Position numbers and translations under genes: made by a program | The notes under the pieces: model-generated | What the model saw: only the letters and a program-made list of their open reading frames with translations | The model's database searches: none | Told to the model about the DNA's origin: nothing | Origin: JAFGMQ01 sp036733345 | Lineage (GTDB): Bacteria; Desulfobacterota; DSM-4660; Desulfatiglandales; Desulfatiglandaceae | DNA: 13,637 bases | Assembly: GCA_036733345.1 (NCBI GenBank) | Contig: DAINAR010000066.1 | Span: 1 to 13,637 of the forward strand | Reading direction: 5' to 3' | Shown: piece after piece, positions 7,417 to 13,637 of the stretch | Position numbering within the stretch: the first letter of the stretch is position 1 | Layout of the letters: each line of letters begins with the position of its first letter

Positions 7417-8216
7417 TAAAGAGTTTTTTTTACTTCATAAGGCTTGTGTTCCTGCAGAAGGAACTGATTTTTTCCCTGGCCAGAAGGGAAGTGGCAAGCC
7501 ATTATATTGGATCTTTGCTGGGTTTTATATGGGCATTCATAAATCCGATGGTCATGATTTTTATTTTCTGGCTTGTCTTCAGCATCGGGTTCAGGATTAA
7601 ACCTGCCAACGATGTCCCGTTTGTTGTCTGGCTTGCTGCAGGGATGAGCGCCTGGTTTGTCTTTGCCGATATTATAAATGGTTCGGTTGGTTTAATCGTC
7701 TCAAATGCCCACCTTATTAAAAAGACGATGTTCTATTCGCAGATACTGCCTGTAATAAAAATAATTTCATCTCTTTTTGCGCATTCAGTGTTTATACTTG
7801 TTCTTATAGGATTAATTGTTTTTCAGAAAATGCCTTTCAGCCTTTACTACCTTCAGGTTTTTTACTATCTAATGTGTCTTTGCGTATTGTCACTCGGACT
7901 TGGCTGGGCTCTTTCCGCTCTGAATGTATTTGTGAGAGATATCGGCCAGATCGTAGCGGTCCTGCTGCAGATCTGTTTCTGGGGGACCCCTATTTTCTGG
8001 GATATCTTAATCATGCCACCGCGGATTCAGAAGATACTGCAACTGAACCCCATGTTCTACATAGTTCAGGGATACCGTGAATCCTTTATATACTTCTGTC
8101 CGTTCTGGAGACATCCGTATCAGACAATGTATTTCTGGGCAGTGACTGTTGTTATATTTGTAATTGGCGCGATAATCTTTCAGAAACTTAAACCGCAGTT
8201 TGCCGATGTTTTATAG
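7413..8216 (+). CDS. wzm: O-antigen/polysaccharide ABC exporter, permease subunit
   Basis: The protein has 267 residues and about six membrane spans, the usual size for Wzm/ABC2-type permeases. Family features include the N-terminal amphipathic segment with LARREVASHYIGSLLGFIWAFINP, the central NVFVRDIGQIVAVLLQICFWGTPIFW and the closing NPMFYIVQGYRESF. With Wzt it forms the channel that moves undecaprenyl-linked polysaccharide across the inner membrane. I chose ATG 7413 (MIKSFFYFIRLV) over an in-frame ATG at 7362. The later start gives the usual family N-terminus, overlaps the upstream stop as ATGA and has AGGGG (7399-7403) nine bases upstream; the earlier one would add 17 charged residues. 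The ATPase gene follows after a 93-base gap. Confidence 0.93.
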   Translation: MIKSFFYFIRLVFLQKELIFSLARREVASHYIGSLLGFIWAFINPMVMIFIFWLVFSIGFRIKPANDVPFVVWLAAGMSAWFVFADIINGSVGLIVSNAHLIKKTMFYSQILPVIKIISSLFAHSVFILVLIGLIVFQKMPFSLYYLQVFYYLMCLCVLSLGLGWALSALNVFVRDIGQIVAVLLQICFWGTPIFWDILIMPPRIQKILQLNPMFYIVQGYRESFIYFCPFWRHPYQTMYFWAVTVVIFVIGAIIFQKLKPQFADVL

Positions 8217-8309
8217 GGATGCAATGACAGTTAAAAAGTTTCGGGGACGGAGCCCGGCAAAACCATGCCTGTACTTTGTGCTCAGGCCCCGTATATCCGG
8301 TTCGTTACA

Positions 8310-9629
8310 ATGAAACAGGACACGATCATAAGCGTAAGAGATGTAACCAAGACCTACCGGCTTTACAAGAGCCATGCAGACAGGTTAAAAGAAACCTTTC
8401 ATCCTTTTCGCAGGAAGTATCATGATGATTTCAATGCCCTGAGCAACATATCATTTGACGTGAAAAAGGGCCATAATTTAGCAATCATAGGCCGCAACGG
8501 CAGCGGAAAATCAACTCTGCTCCAGATCATATGCGGCATAATGAGGCCTACGTCGGGCAGTGTCGAGTTAACAGGCAAGATATCCGCGCTGCTTGAACTC
8601 GGAGCAGGATTTAATCCTGAATTTACAGGTGAGCAGAATGTCTATGTCAATGCAGCGATCCTCGGCCTGAGCCGCGATCAGACAGATGCCCGTTTTGAGA
8701 GAATCGCCGCTTTTGCCGATATAGGCGATTTTATTTATCAGCCCGTAAAGACCTATTCCAGCGGGATGTATGTCAGACTGGCTTTTGCTGTGGCGATAAA
8801 TGTTGATCCGGATGTCCTGATCGTAGATGAGGCCCTGGCCGTGGGTGATATTTATTTCCAGCACAAGTGTATGCGCAGGATGAAGGAACTAATACAAAGT
8901 GGCGTTACAATTGTCCTTGTGACTCATGATATGAGTGCTGTCAAATCGCTTTTTAAAGAGGCTGTACTGCTTGACAGGGGTGTAATAATAAAAAAAGGCG
9001 AATCAGAAAAGGTTGTGGACGAATATTATTATCAAATGATGCAGGAAGAGCCTGGCCACGTTATACCCGGGTTTGGGGACATTGTAAAAGAAATTGACGG
9101 ACAATCGATCAAAGACAAAAAGACACCGAGAGATATGGTTTTCAGAAAGGATGAGGAGTTTCTTAAAAGAACAAAAGATATGCGTTCCGGTACGGGGCAG
9201 GTCCGCATTCAGAATATGGAACTGCTTAACGACAGTGAGCAGCCCATTACCCGGTGCAGTTTTGACGACTGGATCACTGTCAGGGGTCATATGGAATTCT
9301 TTACAGATTGTGAGATGGTAAATGTTGGATTTCACATAAGAGACAGGAACGGAATTGAAATTATCGGGACCAATCTTTTTGTGGAAAGATTTTATATTCC
9401 CCCAAAAAAGGCCGGAGATCATCTTATTGTTGACTTCCGGTTCAGGAATATCCTCAGGGACGGTAATTATAGCGTCACCATGGCAGTAAGTGAAAGTGAT
9501 GATCATGGAAGATTCAATACAAGGACATTCGACTGGGTTGATAACGGTGTGGTTTTCAGTACCGTATCAAAGACCTTAAAACATATTCATACAATGGTAT
9601 ATGTGCCTGTTGAAATAAACTATATTTGA
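8310..9629 (+). CDS. wzt: O-antigen/polysaccharide ABC exporter, ATPase with C-terminal glycan-binding domain
   Basis: The protein has 439 residues. The ATPase domain (about 1-240) shows Walker A GRNGSGKST (61-69), signature YSSGM (149-153), Walker B VLIVDEALAVGD (169-180, E174 catalytic) and the switch histidine THD (H206). YSSGM in place of LSGGQ is normal for Wzt/TagH-type exporters. A linker (about 240-300) leads to a beta-rich domain (about 305-439) matching the Wzt C-terminal carbohydrate-binding domain. In E. coli O8/O9a that domain recognises the modified non-reducing end of the finished chain. Its presence implies a capped, substrate-specific polymer. I chose ATG 8310 (MKQDTIISVRDVTK) because the typical ABC N-terminus begins there; an in-frame ATG at 8265 would add 15 atypical residues. 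The ribosome binding site is weak at either start. Confidence 0.93.
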   Translation: MKQDTIISVRDVTKTYRLYKSHADRLKETFHPFRRKYHDDFNALSNISFDVKKGHNLAIIGRNGSGKSTLLQIICGIMRPTSGSVELTGKISALLELGAGFNPEFTGEQNVYVNAAILGLSRDQTDARFERIAAFADIGDFIYQPVKTYSSGMYVRLAFAVAINVDPDVLIVDEALAVGDIYFQHKCMRRMKELIQSGVTIVLVTHDMSAVKSLFKEAVLLDRGVIIKKGESEKVVDEYYYQMMQEEPGHVIPGFGDIVKEIDGQSIKDKKTPRDMVFRKDEEFLKRTKDMRSGTGQVRIQNMELLNDSEQPITRCSFDDWITVRGHMEFFTDCEMVNVGFHIRDRNGIEIIGTNLFVERFYIPPKKAGDHLIVDFRFRNILRDGNYSVTMAVSESDDHGRFNTRTFDWVDNGVVFSTVSKTLKHIHTMVYVPVEINYI

Positions 9630-9646
9630 TGAAACCCTGTTGACCA

Positions 9647-10675
9647 ATGGGAAAATACTATAAAGATATAAACCTCAGTGAAACCAATTCCGCTCATACC
9701 AGGATAGTAAATCTGGCAGGCAGAAACAAGAAAGTTGTTGAGTTCGGCTGTGCCGGCGGCCACATGTCAAAGGTACTCAAGGAAGAGAACGGCTGCGAAA
9801 TAGTGGGGCTGGAAATTGATGAAGAGGATGCCAGACAGGCTGAAAGATATTGCAGATCCGTTATCGTTGGCGATATTGAAAATCTGGAATGGTGCGAAAA
9901 GCTGTCAGGTTCCCGTTTTGATGTTGCAATATTCGCAGATGTAATAGAGCATCTCAAGGCCCCGGAAAGAGTTCTCGCAAGGGTAAAGGATATACTTAAA
10001 GACGATGCCTGTATATTAATCTCAGTGCCGAATATTGCAAACATAGCTATCAGGCTGGAACTGTTGCTTGGGAGCTTTGAATATGAAAAACTTGGAATTC
10101 TTGACAATACTCATTTGAAGTATTTCACTCTGAAGACCATAACCGGGCTTATAGAAAGTGCAGGACTGTATATTGATTCGATTGATTATCAGGTTCGTGA
10201 TTTGCCGGCTGAGATAATAAGAGAGAGACTGAAGCTGCTTGACCTTCATCCCACAGAAAAAACAATGGACTATCTCTGCGGCACTGAATCATTGGCATTC
10301 ATTTATATCCTTAAGGTGCTGCTCAAGAAACCCGAAGGATATTCAAGCCCTGAATTCGAGGAAATTGCAAAGCCGGACAGGATTATGGAAGAGGTTTTTC
10401 AGGGTCAGGCCAGCCAGATACAGGCAATGGATGGCTATATAGAATCCCTTAAAAAAGGGCTTGAAGAAAAGGAAGCCTGTATCAAAGATCTTGAGAATAG
10501 AGTTAATGAGCAGGATGCCGAGTTTATGATGTTGAAGGCCGGCATCTCCGAGCTTGAATGCGCCAATAATATCCTGAAGCAAAACATAAACGCCATCCTC
10601 GATTCCAGATCGTGGAAAATTATGAGACCCCTGCAGAAAATTTCGGAATTATTAGGGAAATTAAGGAAGGGATGA
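9647..10675 (+). CDS. SAM-dependent methyltransferase with C-terminal coiled coil (possible chain terminator)
   Basis: The protein has 342 residues. Residues 1-225 form a class I methyltransferase: motif I VEFGCAGG (31-38), acidic residue E56 after beta-2 (GLEID), ADVIEHL (97-103) and THLKYFT (155-161), as in methyltransferases of polysaccharide clusters. Residues about 245-317 are strongly helical with heptad-like spacing (for example IESLKKGLEEKEACIKDLEN), predicting a coiled coil. The end carries SRSWKIMRPL (320-329), a motif common in linkers and tails of glycosyltransferases. The gene lies 17 bases after wzt and overlaps the GT2 gene by ATGA. Position and architecture suggest it methylates the growing glycan, perhaps the terminal sugar read by Wzt. 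No kinase domain is present, unlike WbdD. Alternative: a biosynthetic methyltransferase for an O-methyl sugar. No good ribosome binding site is visible; ATG 9647 is the first start after an in-frame stop. Confidence 0.87.
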   Translation: MGKYYKDINLSETNSAHTRIVNLAGRNKKVVEFGCAGGHMSKVLKEENGCEIVGLEIDEEDARQAERYCRSVIVGDIENLEWCEKLSGSRFDVAIFADVIEHLKAPERVLARVKDILKDDACILISVPNIANIAIRLELLLGSFEYEKLGILDNTHLKYFTLKTITGLIESAGLYIDSIDYQVRDLPAEIIRERLKLLDLHPTEKTMDYLCGTESLAFIYILKVLLKKPEGYSSPEFEEIAKPDRIMEEVFQGQASQIQAMDGYIESLKKGLEEKEACIKDLENRVNEQDAEFMMLKAGISELECANNILKQNINAILDSRSWKIMRPLQKISELLGKLRKG

Positions 10676-11880
10676 TTAAGGCTATGCGCGATGGGGTTAG
10701 CATTATAATCCCAACATATAACGGGGGAGCTATTTTTTCACGGTGTCTTGAAGAAATTGCCCGTCAGAAATATAATGGGGAAATTCAGTTGATCGTTGTT
10801 GATTCAGGATCAATAGACGGGACTGCGGAATTAGCGGAACAGGCAGGTGCCCTGTTGAAAAGGATTGAAAAGAAGACTTTTCATCATGCCAGAACAAGAA
10901 ATTATGCCCTTTCCTTTGCAAGGTTTAATAAGGTTATTTATCTTGTTCAGGATGCTGTTCCATGTTCAGACAGATGGCTTTCAGATTTGGAAGAATCCCT
11001 GAGCGGGAACAGTGTTGTGGCTGTTTATGCAAAGCAGATTCCTCATGATGATTCGGATGCATATGCCAGGTTTGAGGTGGAAAACCACAGCAGTTACCTT
11101 GGGCAGGATGCCTGTTTTCAATATATTGAATCAAAGGAGGCATTCCAGGATATGCCCTACGATGAGGCCTACAGGACCGTTCGAATGGACAATATATGTG
11201 CGATTTATGAGAAAGACGCTCTTCTGGATATACCTTTTCCTGAAGTTGATTTTGCTGAAGACATGGCATGGGCCTTTAAAAATCTGCAAAATGGTCGAAG
11301 GATAATGTATCAGCCTGAAGTCACGGTTAAACATTCACATAATCGTTCGGCGGAATACAGGTTCAACAGGGCAGTAGTGAACTCAATTGCCTGCGCGCGA
11401 ATCATGAATCGTGTGAAAGACGATCTTTCATCTCTTTTAATAAGAGATTTGATATCCCTGACCAATATAATTCACGGTTATTCAAAACAAATAATTTCGG
11501 AAATACTGCAAAACAGGAAAAGCAGCAGTAAACAGGAAAACAGCTCGGTACAGATTATTGATGTAATAGTAAGGAAATATTCTTTTACAAACAGGATGAA
11601 AAAGATTTTTTTGGAACATTTCCCTGATAATTTACAATCCCGGCCTTCCTCGCTTGTAATGATAGAGCGCCAGTGCAAAGAATATATTCACTACTTTTTT
11701 GAATTGATCAGGAAAACCTACGGGGTGACAGCGGAAGAAGAACTGATTGAGGTACTAAAACAGGTTATCGCCAATGTTTTGGGGAGGGTATATGGTGAGG
11801 TATATGCAGCCCGTATGTTGAAGAATAACCTGACTCCGGAAATTGAGGACTTTATTGAGCCCTTCCTGAAGGATGTATGA
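10672..11880 (+). CDS. GT2 glycosyltransferase, rhamnosyltransferase-like
   Basis: The protein has 402 residues. The GT-A domain (about 8-240) starts VSIIIPTYNG, has the nucleotide-binding VVDSGSIDGT (42-51), then HHARTRN (71-77) and YLVQDAVP (90-97), where QDA occupies the metal-binding DxD position. EDMAW (196-200) supplies the likely catalytic base and HSHNRS (221-226) follows. HHARTRN, QDA(L/V)P and HSHNRS are typical of bacterial rhamnosyltransferases, so a dTDP-rhamnose donor is likely but not proven. Residues about 245-402 are mainly helical and unlike the catalytic fold; their role is unknown. The start at 10672 overlaps the methyltransferase stop as ATGA, with AAGGA (10663-10667) four bases upstream. 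A later in-frame ATG at 10684 is possible. The enzyme acts in the cytoplasm on the lipid-linked chain. Confidence 0.88.
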   Translation: MIKAMRDGVSIIIPTYNGGAIFSRCLEEIARQKYNGEIQLIVVDSGSIDGTAELAEQAGALLKRIEKKTFHHARTRNYALSFARFNKVIYLVQDAVPCSDRWLSDLEESLSGNSVVAVYAKQIPHDDSDAYARFEVENHSSYLGQDACFQYIESKEAFQDMPYDEAYRTVRMDNICAIYEKDALLDIPFPEVDFAEDMAWAFKNLQNGRRIMYQPEVTVKHSHNRSAEYRFNRAVVNSIACARIMNRVKDDLSSLLIRDLISLTNIIHGYSKQIISEILQNRKSSSKQENSSVQIIDVIVRKYSFTNRMKKIFLEHFPDNLQSRPSSLVMIERQCKEYIHYFFELIRKTYGVTAEEELIEVLKQVIANVLGRVYGEVYAARMLKNNLTPEIEDFIEPFLKDV

Positions 11881-12001
11881 ATTTCAACTGCTCAGGTTAA
11901 TGAGGACAAAACAGTATTTTCTCACAATCGTAAATAAACTGCTCGGGATAACATTTTAATTTTACAGCGTAAATTCCGGGCCAACTGGAAATAAGGGCAT
12001 T
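11881..12001 (+). other. Intergenic gap between the GT2 and GT4 genes
   Basis: This is 121 AT-rich bases with no terminator-like hairpin. It contains an imperfect direct repeat, AACTGCTCAGGTTAA (11886-11900) and AACTGCTCGGGATAA (11937-11951), identical at 13 of 15 positions. AAGGG (11993-11997) precedes the GT4 start by four bases. The GT4 gene could be read through from upstream or have its own weak promoter. Confidence 0.4.
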
Positions 12002-13637
12002 ATGAAGATTGTTCAAATAGATACTTACGATATTACGGGAGGAGCTGCCAGGGCTGCATATCGTCTGCATAAGGCCCTGAGGGAGAATGGCCTTGATTGC
12101 AGGACGGTGGTTAAGAATAAGGTTTCAGAGGATGATTCGGTACTGCTTGCAACTGTTCGCAAGACAGCAGAACAAAGCGATCAGGAATTTTTTATTAAGG
12201 AGGTTGTTCAGGGGCACTACATTAATTACCACAGGACACAGTTAAGCAATACAATGTTCTCTGTTCCATATCCCGGTTATGATGTTTCGGGAATACCTGC
12301 TGTAAGGCAGGCTGATGTTATTAATCTGCAATGGGTCGCTGATTTTCAGTCACCCAAAACAATAAAAATGCTTCTGGATTCAGGCAAGCCGGTCGTGTGG
12401 ACCCTGCATGACCAGTGGGCATTTACAGGCGGATGTCACTATTCTGCCGGGTGTGAAAATTATAAGGAGGATTGCCTTGGATGCCCACAACTAAGTGATG
12501 ATCCTTATGATTTGCCTGCCGCTATATTAAAGGATAAGCTCGAGTATTTTAATGGAATGGATTTGACTATTGTAACTCCAAGCAGATGGATGGCAAAATG
12601 TGCAGGAAAGAGCAGGCTTTTTGCGGATTCTCGTATTGAGGTGATTTCAAATTCCCTGGAGACTGATCTTTTTGTGCCTGTGCCGAAGGCCAGGGCAAAG
12701 AAAGAAATAGGCTTTGATATCGATTCAGTCATCATATTATTCGGCGCTGAATATGGAAATGAAAAGAGAAAAGGTTTTAAGGAATTGATGTCTGCTGTTA
12801 GACACTGCCGCACCAATCCAGGATTTGAAAAAATGGTCAGGACAGATAAAGTTAAAATAGTCTGTTTTGGCTATCCCAATGATGAGCTTGAGAAGATTGG
12901 TGTGCCGGTAGTCCCCCTGGGATACCTTAAGTCGGATGTGGAAATCAGCAGGGCTTATGCCGCAGCCGATATCTTTATACAGCCTTCTCTGGAAGATAAT
13001 TTGCCAAATACCATGCTCGAATCCATGAGTTGCGGAACGCCGGTAGTCGCTTTTGATGCTGGAGGCATGCCTGATATGGTGGTTGAAAATGAGACAGGGC
13101 GACTTGCCCCCCTGGGCGATGTGAGACTTATGGGTGAGGCTATTCTGTCGCTGGTCTTTGATCCTGATAAACGAAAGGACATGAGCGAGATATGCCGCAA
13201 AAATATTCTGGAAAAGTATTCTTTAGATGTCCAGGCAAGGAATTACCTGGCGTTGTATGACGATTTGCATAAGAACTATCGGTCAAGGTCTCCTGTTCCG
13301 CATAAAAGGCCTGCCCTGAAAAGTTTCACAAACGGGAGACCAGGGCAGAGTGACTTATTATTTGTTGAAACGGGATTGGGACGAAATTTCCAGATGATAA
13401 TTGACCCTGTTTTAAAAAAGGCTTTGAAAGAGATTCTATCGATTTACAGGGAAAGGCTCAAAAAAAGTGAGGAGGATAGAGAAAAAAGAGGAGAAAAGAT
13501 AAATGAATTGGTAAGGCATTTTAATGAGTCTGAAAAGAACAATAAAAAGCGCCTTGATTTGATTCGTGAGCTAAATAAATCCCTTAAGGAGAAGGACGGC
13601 CTGATAGGGGAACTGGATGATTCTCTTAAAAAGAGGG
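12002..13637 (+). CDS. GT4-family glycosyltransferase with coiled-coil tail (3'-truncated)
   Basis: The frame runs from ATG 12002 to the window edge with no stop: 545 residues visible, C-terminus missing. It begins MKIVQIDTYDITGGAARAAY, with the glycine-rich N-terminal loop of GT-B enzymes of the GT4 family. TLHDQWAFTGGCHY then follows, with cysteines at 145, 151, 158 and 161 (GC...GC...C..CP), a cluster shared with colanic-acid-type GT4 enzymes and a possible metal site. The C-terminal donor domain has NEKRKGF (253-259) and SLEDNLPNTMLESMSCGTPV (329-348), where E340 is the second glutamate of the EX7E motif and D332 takes the place of the first. Residues about 470-545 are highly charged and helical, predicting a coiled coil that continues off the window. 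It probably adds a hexose to the lipid-linked chain in the cytoplasm; the sugar is unknown. It follows the GT2 gene by 121 bases on the same strand. Confidence 0.9.
   Translation, partial: MKIVQIDTYDITGGAARAAYRLHKALRENGLDCRTVVKNKVSEDDSVLLATVRKTAEQSDQEFFIKEVVQGHYINYHRTQLSNTMFSVPYPGYDVSGIPAVRQADVINLQWVADFQSPKTIKMLLDSGKPVVWTLHDQWAFTGGCHYSAGCENYKEDCLGCPQLSDDPYDLPAAILKDKLEYFNGMDLTIVTPSRWMAKCAGKSRLFADSRIEVISNSLETDLFVPVPKARAKKEIGFDIDSVIILFGAEYGNEKRKGFKELMSAVRHCRTNPGFEKMVRTDKVKIVCFGYPNDELEKIGVPVVPLGYLKSDVEISRAYAAADIFIQPSLEDNLPNTMLESMSCGTPVVAFDAGGMPDMVVENETGRLAPLGDVRLMGEAILSLVFDPDKRKDMSEICRKNILEKYSLDVQARNYLALYDDLHKNYRSRSPVPHKRPALKSFTNGRPGQSDLLFVETGLGRNFQMIIDPVLKKALKEILSIYRERLKKSEEDREKRGEKINELVRHFNESEKNNKKRLDLIRELNKSLKEKDGLIGELDDSLKKR

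Noticed and set aside
8241..8260. GC-rich stretch CGGGGACGGAGCCCGG as a hairpin or terminator in the wzm-wzt gap
   Set aside because: Only about four base pairs form and no T-run follows.
9003..9506. Minus-strand reading frame opposite wzt
   Set aside because: It lies entirely antisense to the conserved wzt sequence and has no start context or motif.

Overview
The window looks like part of a chromosome of a Gram-negative bacterium. Moderate GC content, a lipoprotein, an ABC-type O-antigen exporter and a palindromic intergenic repeat point to Desulfobacterota or a relative. This is inferred from general resemblance; no rRNA or marker gene is present.

Layout: positions 3-872 hold the 3' end of an aromatic-rich, probably extracytoplasmic protein of unknown function, followed by a strong stem-loop (902-936). 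A small predicted lipoprotein with an NTF2-like pattern follows (1043-1495). Convergent to it, on the minus strand, is a polytopic membrane protein with four C-terminal TPRs (1551-3299) that resembles TMTC/PMT-type glycosyltransferases. The divergent gap 3300-3621 carries a MITE/REP-like inverted-repeat element (3348-3472) and a possible minus-strand promoter.

From 3622 to the window end all genes are on the plus strand, closely spaced and probably one operon. They encode a GT-C-like membrane protein, a YfhO-like membrane protein, Wzm (ABC permease), Wzt (ABC ATPase with a C-terminal glycan-binding domain), a SAM methyltransferase with a C-terminal coiled coil, a rhamnosyltransferase-like GT2, and a GT4 that runs off the window while entering its own coiled-coil tail.

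Working model: the GT2 and GT4 enzymes build a polysaccharide on a lipid carrier in the cytoplasm. The methyltransferase may cap the non-reducing end, and the Wzt C-terminal domain may recognise that cap and pass the chain to Wzm for export. The two large multi-spanning proteins could transfer further sugars from lipid-linked donors on the periplasmic side. No initiating transferase, nucleotide-sugar biosynthesis gene or ligase is visible, so the cluster probably continues beyond the right edge. The most interesting idea is that the coiled-coil methyltransferase next to Wzt is a kinase-less analogue of the WbdD chain-terminator/ruler.
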